A stretch of DNA of 36,983 nucleotides, from contig SOKP01000024.1 of assembly GCA_004375715.1 (NCBI GenBank), positions 1 through 36,983 on the forward strand, in the 5' to 3' direction. Positions 27,523-36,726 of this stretch are shown here, piece after piece. The stretch is from Promethearchaeota archaeon (lineage in GTDB: Archaea > Asgardarchaeota > Lokiarchaeia > Sigyniarchaeales > SOKP01). A program made the position numbers and the translations under genes. Position 1 is the stretch's first letter, and each line of letters begins with the position of its first letter. A model generated the notes under the pieces. It saw nothing but the letters and a program-made list of their open reading frames with translations. It was not told the DNA's origin and ran no database searches.

Positions 27523-28770
27523 GTGGTTAAAAAAGTTCTTGACATTGGGTTTTTCAGCACTATGTATAGCCAAATCAACGGGACCGCTCACGCAGTAAGA
27601 TTTCTATCTGAAGCAGTTGCTAATCTTGGACACAATGTTCATGTTTTTGCGCCAAGAATTCAAAATGGTTACAAAATACCGAAAACATTGCATTTTCACG
27701 AAATTGGAGGAGCTATTATAGGCCATAATACCGGTTTCGTTCTAAGTGCTCCTATACACAAAATCTTTTTCTGTAAACATGACTATTTAGATATAGCCCA
27801 TATTCATACACATGCTGTTGTAGGGACAATGGCTATAAATTGGGCTAAGTATTTAGGTATTCCAATGATTGGAACTCACAATAGCCCTATGCAATATTAT
27901 ACTGCTCAGTATGTTCCCATAATTGGTAAGTTATTAACAAAAGGCGACCTGATCTGGAGATATGAACGCCACATTGTCGATAAATATGATTTTGTTCATG
28001 TCGCTACAAAATCCAAAAAAGATTTACTACGAGATTATAGGTTCAAGGAACCAATAGTTTGCATGACCAACGGAATTCGCGACTTGTATTACACAAATTT
28101 AAAAGAAAATGGAATCCGTGAGAAATATGGTTTAGAAGGAAAGAAAGTTCTTTTATACGCATCACGATTATCTCCTGAAAAACATCCCATAGATATTATT
28201 AAAACTTTTAAAAGAGTCCATGACGAAGTTCCTGATGCTCATCTTTTGCTTGTTGGGAGTGATGGACCTTCAAAGGATCAAGTAAAAAGAATAATTAAAA
28301 AGAAACAGTATAGAGATTTTATATCTTATGCTGGAAGAGTTCCTTTTCCCGATTTGCTAAAATTATACGATACTGCGGATTTGACTTGTTTGTGGTCGTG
28401 GATTGAAGCTGAAGGACTTGTATTGCTTGAAGCAATGGCTCAAGGAACTCCAAATGTTGGAGCTAATGCATGCGGAATTAGTAATATAATTCGACACGGA
28501 AAAACTGGGTATTTAGCCAACAATCTTGATCAGTTTAAAGATTATGTTGTTAAATTATTAAAAGATGATGATCTTAGGGCTGAATTTGGAAAAAACGCTC
28601 AAAAAATTGCTCAAGATTATAGAGTAAGCGAGATCGCAAAAACATGGATTAAACTATACAAATTTACAATTGATCAACTCTATCCTTTGCGATACAATAA
28701 AGTAGATAGAAAACTCCGCGTTGAATTAGTAAAAGAGTTTATGCACCAATTACCTCATGCTACTTTTTAA
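27523..28770 (+). CDS. Family 4 glycosyltransferase (GT-B fold)
   Basis: 415 aa, GTG start; 'ARFLSEAVANLGHNVHVFAP'-like N-domain (ORF: VRFLSEAVANLGHNVHVFAP), 'GTHNSPMQYY', 'LLYASRLSPEKHPIDIIKTFKRV', 'EAEGLVLLEAMAQGTPNVGANACGISNIIRHGKTGYL'. Confidence 0.92.
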   Translation: MVKKVLDIGFFSTMYSQINGTAHAVRFLSEAVANLGHNVHVFAPRIQNGYKIPKTLHFHEIGGAIIGHNTGFVLSAPIHKIFFCKHDYLDIAHIHTHAVVGTMAINWAKYLGIPMIGTHNSPMQYYTAQYVPIIGKLLTKGDLIWRYERHIVDKYDFVHVATKSKKDLLRDYRFKEPIVCMTNGIRDLYYTNLKENGIREKYGLEGKKVLLYASRLSPEKHPIDIIKTFKRVHDEVPDAHLLLVGSDGPSKDQVKRIIKKKQYRDFISYAGRVPFPDLLKLYDTADLTCLWSWIEAEGLVLLEAMAQGTPNVGANACGISNIIRHGKTGYLANNLDQFKDYVVKLLKDDDLRAEFGKNAQKIAQDYRVSEIAKTWIKLYKFTIDQLYPLRYNKVDRKLRVELVKEFMHQLPHATF

Positions 28771-29468
28771 AAATTATTCTTTCTTCTTACTTCATTTAAT
28801 TTAGATTGACATTTTTTACAGAGGTCTACAGATTTATTATCGATCTCTTCTATATTTTTTGAATATCGCATAACACAATCTGCGGTAAGACAGTGTTCAA
28901 GGCCAATGATAATATGTCCAATTTCGTGAATTACTTCTTTAATTATCCTATTGCTAACTTTTAAGTTATATCCTGATTCTTTATTAAAATGAGGAATCAA
29001 ATTATGAGTAGATACTATAGCACATCGGTGATTAATATTAGATTCTCCAAATAAGAAGAGTAAGCTCTCGTCGTTACTTGAATAAATAGGTAGGTCCGTA
29101 AGTCCTAAACCTATGTTAAAATTGTGTTCTTTCATCAGATGATTAATAATATTGTATATTTTGTTAGTTGGTTGGAGGATTACCTTTTTAGAGCCTTGTT
29201 TTAACAGATTATGTTCTTTTCTTATCTCACTCTCAACCAAAGTTGAGGGAATTTCGGCTTCTCCAATAAAAAGAATTTCATAAAAAAATGATCTGAATAT
29301 TTTATTAATATAAAAATCTATTTTCGTTAAAATGGATGTTGAAATCTTTCCAATAAAAATTATCCCCAAATGACTTGGATAATTGTGTTTTATAGAGGTG
29401 TATTGATTTGTTGGAAATGGTATTTCTTGATTAATGAAAAAATATTTATTATTTTGATTTTTTGGCAT
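28767..29468 (-). CDS. Archaemetzincin-family zinc metalloprotease
   Basis: 233 aa; 'HEIGHIIIGLEHCLTADCVMRYSKNIEEIDNKSVDLCKKCQSKL' matches HExxHxxxGxxHCx4CxM...CxxC. Confidence 0.88.
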   Translation of the reverse strand: MPKNQNNKYFFINQEIPFPTNQYTSIKHNYPSHLGIIFIGKISTSILTKIDFYINKIFRSFFYEILFIGEAEIPSTLVESEIRKEHNLLKQGSKKVILQPTNKIYNIINHLMKEHNFNIGLGLTDLPIYSSNDESLLFLFGESNINHRCAIVSTHNLIPHFNKESGYNLKVSNRIIKEVIHEIGHIIIGLEHCLTADCVMRYSKNIEEIDNKSVDLCKKCQSKLNEVRRKNNF

Positions 29469-29586
29469 AATCTCATTATTTTACAGTACGTTTACCCAAC
29501 TTAATAATTCATTATTATTATATATTTAAATTATTAATTATTTTATTAATTTAAGTCATTTTTTCAAAAAAAATAGTCTTAAAACA

Positions 29587-30654
29587 ATGTCTAATAACCC
29601 AAATTCAGCAAATGTCCGAAAAAACGACCAAGAAGAAGTGCAAGCTTTTTCAGAAATTGAAGAAGAACAAAAGGAAATTATCGAAAAGGATTTTATTCCA
29701 CATTTTTTACCAACATATAGAATAAAGCTCAAATTTTATTCAATTCCTATTGTTGTCGTAATAATAATATCTTCAATACTAGCGTATCTCACCGTTGTTG
29801 TTGCAGGATTTCAAGTAGAAGAAAGTTACTTTCCTGAAGAGGAGTTGGGAGCTTTAGCTGTTCTATTAAACGGTGTAATTTTCACGGTAATTGCGGTTGT
29901 ATCAGGATTTTTAATCGTATTTTTTATCAAAAAACTCGGGATGGGTGTCTTGAAGTACCTTTTTGGAATAAGTTTCGGCTTAGTTAGTTTTTTCATTACC
30001 TTAATATTCTTGGATGTTATTATTTACTTGATTTTCATCCAATTTCCTGAAACTACATTTGTTTTTAAACTGTACCTTCTCTTTATAAATTTGTATCTAC
30101 CAATGGGAACAGCTATTTCTGTTTTCTTTCTCATTTACAAATACTTCACTTCAAAATCTATAAAAACTAAAAATTTTATCGTCCTCTATATAGGTCTTTT
30201 GATTAGTGCTTCTATGAGTATTGTTTTACCTTTTTGGAGCACTCTCGCTATTTTGGTTGGTATTTCGTTTTGGGATATATTTGCTGTCCTCTATAAAAAA
30301 GGACCAATTAAGGAAATGATCGAATTAATATCAGAGAATGATAATAAAGACGAGTTGGAAAAAGCAGAACTAAAAGAGCAAATTGAAAGTGGTAGTGCTA
30401 TTTACGACACATCTAATATAGAAATTGGAATTGGAGATCTAGCTTTTTATGGTTTACTCACTTCCAGCGTCCTATTATTCACAAATAATATTATAATTAC
30501 AGCTCTGACTACAATAGCAATCATAATTGGAACAGGAATTACGTTATCGAGATTGAAAAAGAATAAGATTTTACCCGGACTTCCGATTAGTATATTTTTA
30601 GGAATTGGCGCTTTTTTATTGTCTCAATTAATCGTAACAATCTTTTTTATATAA
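29587..30654 (+). CDS. Multi-pass membrane protein, unknown function
   Basis: 355 aa; about 8-9 hydrophobic segments after an acidic N-terminal cytoplasmic-like region. Confidence 0.75.
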   Translation: MSNNPNSANVRKNDQEEVQAFSEIEEEQKEIIEKDFIPHFLPTYRIKLKFYSIPIVVVIIISSILAYLTVVVAGFQVEESYFPEEELGALAVLLNGVIFTVIAVVSGFLIVFFIKKLGMGVLKYLFGISFGLVSFFITLIFLDVIIYLIFIQFPETTFVFKLYLLFINLYLPMGTAISVFFLIYKYFTSKSIKTKNFIVLYIGLLISASMSIVLPFWSTLAILVGISFWDIFAVLYKKGPIKEMIELISENDNKDELEKAELKEQIESGSAIYDTSNIEIGIGDLAFYGLLTSSVLLFTNNIIITALTTIAIIIGTGITLSRLKKNKILPGLPISIFLGIGAFLLSQLIVTIFFI

Positions 30655-30730
30655 GTTGTGATTTCTTATCATAGACTTATATAAAATTCATATATCTCAT
30701 TATTTTCTAATAATCAAGGTGTAATAAGCT

Positions 30731-31921
30731 ATAGTAGATATAAGTAAGGTTAAAACAATTTCAGTTATCGGAGCAGGAACAATGGGTAGAGAAATCGCTC
30801 AAGTTGCTCTCATGTCAAACATATTTAATAAAGTTTACATAAATGATACTAATGAAAATGCTTTAAAAAATGCCAAAATCTATATTTTAAATGGCCTTAA
30901 CAAATTGGAATCTAAGGGTCTATTAGCGCACGGGTTAACAACGAATGAATTAATAAAAAAACTGGTACTCGACAAAAATTTAATCTCTTCAATAAGAGAC
31001 ACAGATTTTGTTGTTGAAGCAATACCCGAGATAATGGATTTAAAACAAGAATTGTTCGAAGAATTAGGGCAATACGCTCCAGAGCACGCTTTGTTAGCGA
31101 CAAATACATCGACTATGAGCATTACTAAAATCGCAGAAGCATCAAAAAGACCTGGACAAGTAATTGGAATGCATTTTTTTACTCCTATTCCTTTGCTTAG
31201 GCTAATTGAAGTAATAAAAGGGGAAAAAACTTCACAAGAAGCTTTTGATTTAGGTGTAGCAATTGGTCAAAGGTTACCCGCAATCAAGGGTAAAAGGTAT
31301 ATCGCAAAAATAGAAAAAGAAAGTCCAGGATTCATCGTCAATCGATTAACTATTGCGACAAGCCTCTTATTTAATTGGATTTTAGATACAGCTTCTGAAA
31401 AAGGGATACCTTACGAGAAATTCGACAACGATTTCGTGTCTCCCCCTGAAATGGGGCCGTTAGCTAAATGGGATTTTTTAGGGTTAGATGTTATTTGCGA
31501 TGTTATGAATTACTTTGTCCAAGAAGTATCGCCTGAATTTGCTCCTGGTAAAACGCTTACAAACCTTCTCAAAGAAGGTAATTTGGGAAGAAAAACAGGG
31601 CAAGGTATTTACGAGTGGGTTGAAGGAAAACCTAATCGTAAAACTAATGAAAAAGCAGGCTTATTCAACCCAGAGCATTATTACGCAATTCAATTAAACG
31701 AAGGATGTAGGTTATTAGAGGAAAAAATTGTTTCTGGATATAAAATAATTGATGATACAATGTTAGCAGGAATGGATATGCCAGGACCATTTGGAGCTGG
31801 TAAAAAAAATTACGAAAAATGGTCGCTAATGCTAGAAGACCTCGCTGAAACGACCCAAATAAATTATTTTAAACCGTGTGACATGATGAAATCTGGAGCT
31901 TTTCTTAAACTTAGAAAGTAA
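30731..31921 (+). CDS. 3-hydroxyacyl-CoA dehydrogenase; 5' end extended upstream of the tracked ORF (30782)
   Basis: In-frame upstream codons from 30731 read (I/M)VDISKVKTISVIGAGT before MGREIAQVAL, completing the Rossmann GAGTMG motif. Also 'DFVVEAIPEIMDLKQELFEELG', 'LATNTSTMSITKIAEASKRPGQVIGMHFFTPIPLLRLIEVI', 'GFIVNRL', 'MGPLAKWDFLGLDV'. Confidence 0.88.
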   Translation: MVDISKVKTISVIGAGTMGREIAQVALMSNIFNKVYINDTNENALKNAKIYILNGLNKLESKGLLAHGLTTNELIKKLVLDKNLISSIRDTDFVVEAIPEIMDLKQELFEELGQYAPEHALLATNTSTMSITKIAEASKRPGQVIGMHFFTPIPLLRLIEVIKGEKTSQEAFDLGVAIGQRLPAIKGKRYIAKIEKESPGFIVNRLTIATSLLFNWILDTASEKGIPYEKFDNDFVSPPEMGPLAKWDFLGLDVICDVMNYFVQEVSPEFAPGKTLTNLLKEGNLGRKTGQGIYEWVEGKPNRKTNEKAGLFNPEHYYAIQLNEGCRLLEEKIVSGYKIIDDTMLAGMDMPGPFGAGKKNYEKWSLMLEDLAETTQINYFKPCDMMKSGAFLKLRK

Positions 31922-32034
31922 ATAATTTTCAAAACTGAAGTCAGCGATAGAAGCGAGAATAAAACTAAAGTATGAAAATTAAATATCCTAAATCTTTATT
32001 TGAAGTATATAAAAATTAAATTAAATTCTATATT

Positions 32035-32325
32035 TTGAACGAGAAAAATATCACCCCTAAAACGGGATTTGATAAAATACTAGATTTTTTTAACAATACC
32101 CTCGCAATTAATCATCCCATCGCAATTGCAGAAGTCGTTGAGCGAACTGGATTTTCTTGGAGCTTTGTGAAAAAGACCTTAGCTAAGATAAAGGACGATT
32201 ACGATGGATTTTACTTCGAAAAATCGGGGAGTACGTGGATTATATGGAAAGACAGAAACCATATCATTAAGAAATTAGATGAAACTTGTTCTCGATTTTT
32301 AGTAGATGATGAAGAGGAATGCTAA
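32035..32325 (+). CDS. Small winged-helix-like protein
   Basis: 96 aa, TTG start; 'HPIAIAEVVERTGFSWSFVKKTLAKIKDDYDGFYFEKSGSTWIIW' resembles a wHTH with wing. Confidence 0.6.
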   Translation: MNEKNITPKTGFDKILDFFNNTLAINHPIAIAEVVERTGFSWSFVKKTLAKIKDDYDGFYFEKSGSTWIIWKDRNHIIKKLDETCSRFLVDDEEEC

Positions 32326-33443
32326 AGTCTAAGTCGTATGTTAGATTTCGCGAGCTTTCTAAACTTCTTCCCCGATATGTATAAAATGCAGCAACCAGAA
32401 CAGACTGGAAGGAGGTTATATTGATTAAAATAACTTCTAAATTTCTGAAATTTATCTCCATTCCAGATATCGGAAATGGTTTTCTCATTTAAATTTCCTA
32501 GAACAAGATCGTAAAAAATGTGACATGGTGCGACATCACCTGAAGCTGTTATATCAATTGAAGATAAAGGACTTAAACAGGTTTTATAAATATCCGACAT
32601 TTCTTCCCATTTTGCCCCTAAGTATGCTTTAATATTAACTGTTGAAAATGTTGGTGGTAGAAGCAAATAATTCTTATGTATAGCGCCTAATTTTGCAATG
32701 ACACTTTTAACTTGGCGGGACAATTCTTCTGTATCTATATTTGCAAAATCTTCAGGCGATCGGACCATAGCTTTCCAATACTTATCAGAACTAATTCCAA
32801 ACTCAGCCTTTAGGTATTTTGCATAAGATTTACCCATACTTTCCGTTAAAAAGTTCTGCATCTGAATGGTAACCCAGTCAATTTTGTTGAGGTCAAGATC
32901 ATCAAGAAATAACTTCTCAATTGAAGCGTAATTGTCATTTGTTATCGTGTATATTAAACTAATAGTTGGTTTTTTTTCCCCCGCTTTTTCTCTTTCATTA
33001 TACAGAGTTTCTATACCTTTAATAGCTTTCGCATAACTACCTTTACCTCGCTGGAGATCGTTAACATCTTGTGGGCCATCCAGCGAAACTCTTATTGAAT
33101 CGAATCCAGTTTGCACTAACATTGAAGCATTTTTAGCTAAGAGTGTTCCATTAGTAGGTGTATCAACAATTGAACCAGCATTTTTGATTCTAATTATTAA
33201 CTCTTCTAAGTATGGATATGTTAAAGGCTCTCCACCAAATAAACTATAAAAGGGCGTTACAGAACTTAATTCTGAAATAATCTTTTTTGTTAAATCGAAA
33301 TCCATAATTACTGGTTTCTTGCTCAGGGAATCATTCGAATATGCGCCTGTTTCTCCCCAAAAATAACACATCTTGCACCTAAGATTACAGTTCTCGGTTA
33401 AGTGGAGCGTCACATTGCGTGGTAAAGAAGAATACTTAAGCAT
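32322..33443 (-). CDS. Radical SAM protein with C-terminal SPASM-like Cys cluster
   Basis: 373 aa; 'NVTLHLTENCNLRCKMCYFW' (CxxxCxxC), 'GGEPLTYPYLEELI', 'SLDGPQDVND', C-terminal 'CLSPLSSIDITASGDVAPCHIF...PVCSGCC'. Confidence 0.9.
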   Translation of the reverse strand: MLKYSSLPRNVTLHLTENCNLRCKMCYFWGETGAYSNDSLSKKPVIMDFDLTKKIISELSSVTPFYSLFGGEPLTYPYLEELIIRIKNAGSIVDTPTNGTLLAKNASMLVQTGFDSIRVSLDGPQDVNDLQRGKGSYAKAIKGIETLYNEREKAGEKKPTISLIYTITNDNYASIEKLFLDDLDLNKIDWVTIQMQNFLTESMGKSYAKYLKAEFGISSDKYWKAMVRSPEDFANIDTEELSRQVKSVIAKLGAIHKNYLLLPPTFSTVNIKAYLGAKWEEMSDIYKTCLSPLSSIDITASGDVAPCHIFYDLVLGNLNEKTISDIWNGDKFQKFRSYFNQYNLLPVCSGCCILYISGKKFRKLAKSNIRLRL

Positions 33444-33538
33444 AGAAAACCAAATAAATAATTCTATAAAGTGTTTTAACTGGTAAAAGCATGTGCATAA
33501 TTTAAATAAATATGTTTAATCTCATAAGACTCTTAAGA

Positions 33539-33931
33539 CTAATCTACAATGTTACTAAGTGATTTTGGTGGGTTAGCCGAAAAATACATCTGAATAGAAG
33601 GAATGTCGAGCTCACTTAAAGCTGCATCATTTTTACACGATGCTACTAAGATGCAATTCTGATTGAGCTGTTGTATTAAGATTAATCCATTACTACAATC
33701 AACTAAAATACGTTTTAGATTGCTCTCCGTTATCTCACTAATAAGTTCTTGACCAATATATTTCAGAGCTGTGCACATTCCTGATACAAGAGTTTGATCC
33801 GTAGATCCCTTAATAGAAGAAGCAAGAGCAATCGGTAATCCTTCATTACTCACAATGATGAGATCGTTTATATCATCATTTTCACTACATAAATATTCTA
33901 AATATTCTGCTAAATCAGAATTCATAAACAT
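33539..33931 (-). CDS. Roadblock/LC7-domain protein
   Basis: 130 aa; 'DLIIVSNEGLPIALASSIKGSTDQTLVSGMCTALKYIGQELISEI...LILIQQLNQNCILVASCKND'. Confidence 0.8.
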   Translation of the reverse strand: MFMNSDLAEYLEYLCSENDDINDLIIVSNEGLPIALASSIKGSTDQTLVSGMCTALKYIGQELISEITESNLKRILVDCSNGLILIQQLNQNCILVASCKNDAALSELDIPSIQMYFSANPPKSLSNIVD

Positions 33932-34220
33932 AACCTTGGTTTTCGCTTAGAAAAATTTAACCAGAATATATTAAGAAATTTTGATATATATGTCTTTGTG
34001 TTGAGAATGTTTTTTAACAATGAAGTTCTTTATCATAATCCTGAAGTTTAATGGATTAAATAAATATGTTCTATATAAAGCATCATATTTTTTAATGGAT
34101 TATCCTTGATTGCTCATAACATAGAGAGTGTGAAATTTCGTTTAAGGTTTAAATGTCATGATTTATTTTACTACTCAATTATAAAATATAGATTAATAGC
34201 ATTTTAAAGTGAAATAGTCG

Positions 34221-35162
34221 ATGAAGATTGAAAAATCAAGCCAAGATCTTGAAAATGAAGTTATTTATGGCGGATTATGCATTCATTGCGGATGTTGTAA
34301 CGCTTTCTGCCCACACATGGATTTTAATAAAGAAACTGGGTTAGCATATGTAGTAGATGAATGTGCTGAAACTGTAGGCTTGTGTTATAATGCCTGCCCA
34401 CGCAGTTTTCTCCCGATTTCTGAAATCGAGCAAAAATTATTCGGTCAAACTCGCGTTGATTTAGGAGTGGGAGTTTATAAAGATATAATCCAAGTAAAAT
34501 CTAAAAATAAGGATAAAATTCTTTACAATTTAGTGTTAGCCGCTTTTGAATCTGGAGTAACAAAGCATTTTGTTTTAGGAGAACCTAAAAGCCAAAAACC
34601 ACCAGTGTCTTTTCCTGTGGTTGTTGACAATGCAAACGATGCGAAAAAATATATTCCCGAAAAAACTATGGACATGGCTGGTCCTTTGGTTACGGGAATT
34701 GGCCAGGCTTATTTAGATAGGAAACGGGATATTGGTATTCTCGGAAACCCTTGTCACCTTCAAGGACTCGCTAAGATACTAACGAGCGACTTTAACACTG
34801 GAGCGGAAAGAACTACTCTAAAAATTGCCTTTGCTTGTTCCTCTGGAGGAATGACAGGTTGTAAATATTGTACTGATTTTACTGGTGAATTTTCAGATAT
34901 TTCTTATAGCCCATGGGGAGCTCCAAAAGGCTCAGGAGAAGCCTTTTTAATAATAAGAACGGATATAGGACAAAAAGTTGTAGATCACGCGATAAAAAAT
35001 AAATTGATCGAAATAACGAGTAAAGAACCAGATCTTAGCGAGATGAAGAAGTTTCTTAATAGGAAAAGAAGAAAAAACTTTATAAATTTACTTGGAAAAG
35101 ATTTAATTACAGCTAAATATCTTCAGTTAAATGTTGATGAATTTAGAGATATTCTTGAATAA
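34221..35162 (+). CDS. Coenzyme F420 hydrogenase/dehydrogenase beta-subunit (FrhB)-like protein
   Basis: 313 aa; 'CIHCGCCNAFCP' Fe-S ligands, 'DIGILGNPCHLQGLAKI', 'GCKYCTDFTGEFSDISYSPWGAPKGSGEAFLIIRT'. Confidence 0.85.
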   Translation: MKIEKSSQDLENEVIYGGLCIHCGCCNAFCPHMDFNKETGLAYVVDECAETVGLCYNACPRSFLPISEIEQKLFGQTRVDLGVGVYKDIIQVKSKNKDKILYNLVLAAFESGVTKHFVLGEPKSQKPPVSFPVVVDNANDAKKYIPEKTMDMAGPLVTGIGQAYLDRKRDIGILGNPCHLQGLAKILTSDFNTGAERTTLKIAFACSSGGMTGCKYCTDFTGEFSDISYSPWGAPKGSGEAFLIIRTDIGQKVVDHAIKNKLIEITSKEPDLSEMKKFLNRKRRKNFINLLGKDLITAKYLQLNVDEFRDILE

Positions 35163-35176
35163 TAGGTATAAATGAG

Positions 35177-35719
35177 TTAAATTAACTCTCTTTTTTTTAA
35201 CATTGCTTCTACTAAAGTTTCAAACAGATCAGTATTATTATCTCCAGTTTTAGAGCTCGTTTCTATCAGAAAAGGTATATTGTGTTCGTTCTTGAATTCT
35301 TCTGCGTCTTCTTTTTGAACAGTCCTTCTTGAGTCTGAAAGGTCGGCTTTTCCTCCAACCATGAAGAAGATTGGATCTTTCGTATTCTCTTTTACGACAT
35401 CGTACCATTCTTGAAGATTCTGAAAGCTAGTATATCTTGAAATATCGTAACAGAGTAAACAACCTTGGGCTCCTCTAGAATAGTTCGGCAGGAAGAATCG
35501 GAATCTTTTTTCGCCAGCAAAATCCCAAATCTGAAGCTTAATATCAATATCGTCTCTCGTTGTGCTCCATGTGAGCAAATCTGTCCCTATCGTTATTTTC
35601 ATGGGTACGAAATGACCGGTAATTAACCTCTGTATCATAGTACTCTTTCCCACGCCACCATCACCGACTACAACGATTTTAAATAAAAACTGGCGTTTTT
35701 GATCAGATTGTTGCGACAT
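35177..35719 (-). CDS. Rab/Ras-like small GTPase with divergent switch II and G4 motifs
   Basis: 180 aa; P-loop 'GDGGVGKST', G3 'WDFAGEKRF', G4 position 'GGKADLSD' (not NKxD), G5 'ETSSKTG'. Confidence 0.88.
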   Translation of the reverse strand: MSQQSDQKRQFLFKIVVVGDGGVGKSTMIQRLITGHFVPMKITIGTDLLTWSTTRDDIDIKLQIWDFAGEKRFRFFLPNYSRGAQGCLLCYDISRYTSFQNLQEWYDVVKENTKDPIFFMVGGKADLSDSRRTVQKEDAEEFKNEHNIPFLIETSSKTGDNNTDLFETLVEAMLKKRELI

Positions 35720-35800
35720 TTTTGCGAAATTTACTGTAAATTGTTTGCAATAGATTGTAATAATAATATATTTTTTTTTTAAAAACTTTTATTCAATAAT

Positions 35801-36670
35801 TTATTCACTGCTGAAATCTCTATTGTATTTGTGATTTATTTTTTTTAATGTTTCAATAATGTTGTTTTGCTTGCTTTCTGGTAATGATTGAATCTTTTTT
35901 AGTAATTCGGAGTGGTTTATGCTAGATATATTTTTATAAATAAGGTAAAAAAGTAAGATAGCTAGTAGTGGAGAAATTACTATAATTAGGAAAGAGCTTA
36001 CTGGGATTTTCAATGGCAATGAACTTTCGATTCCTGTCCCTGGTAGTATATATATAATACCAAAAAAACCATTAATTTCAGTCAAAATTCCTATAACCAA
36101 GTTTAAAATGTTTAAAAGGATAAACGTACTCAGGTTGATTAGGTAAACTAGCTTAAAACTTTTAAGATTTAGGCGATTTACTAATATCTCAGAATCTCCT
36201 TCAATATTACTGCTAATTTTAATGGTTATTTTTGCATATTTCCAAATATCAATTAATATCCAATAAAACCCAAAAGTGAAAATGAAATTAAATAGAATAT
36301 TAAAAAAAAATTCATAAGTCTGAATGAGTTGGGGATGATAATACGATTCTCCCCCAATCCAAAAAAGTAATACTAATTGTAATAACACAGTAAAAATCAA
36401 TCTATTGGCATGCTTTTTTTCTGATCCAAGAGGATTATATGTGATTGTGTTATCATAAATTGATAATCTCCATTTATTTGCATTAATTAATCGAAAAAAT
36501 AGAGAAAAAGCGTAAGTGATGACCGGAAAAAGCAATAAAAAGATGTTCTTCCAAGACTGAGCCAAAATAAAGAGGTAAAATACTACAAAAATAATCAAAT
36601 CGCGGAGTAAAGACTCATTGAGTAATTCTCTTAAAAGCAAAAACTCTTGATCAGTATTCTTTTCGCTCAT
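35801..36670 (-). CDS. Multi-pass membrane protein, unknown function
   Basis: 289 aa; several hydrophobic segments with a basic/acidic C-terminal tail. Confidence 0.7.
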   Translation of the reverse strand: MSEKNTDQEFLLLRELLNESLLRDLIIFVVFYLFILAQSWKNIFLLLFPVITYAFSLFFRLINANKWRLSIYDNTITYNPLGSEKKHANRLIFTVLLQLVLLFWIGGESYYHPQLIQTYEFFFNILFNFIFTFGFYWILIDIWKYAKITIKISSNIEGDSEILVNRLNLKSFKLVYLINLSTFILLNILNLVIGILTEINGFFGIIYILPGTGIESSLPLKIPVSSFLIIVISPLLAILLFYLIYKNISSINHSELLKKIQSLPESKQNNIIETLKKINHKYNRDFSSE

Positions 36671-36726
36671 TTTTTTATAAAATTAAGCATTAATAAATAA
36701 ACTTTAATAGTCTCAGAGTTAATATT

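Noticed and set aside
30880-31122. Minus-strand ORFs (80 and 65 aa)
   Set aside because: Antisense to the hydroxyacyl-CoA dehydrogenase coding sequence.
33501-34070. Shared 15-mer TTAAATAAATATGTT near 33502 and 34056
   Set aside because: Pure AT-rich sequence; matches of this length are expected by chance in a window of this composition.
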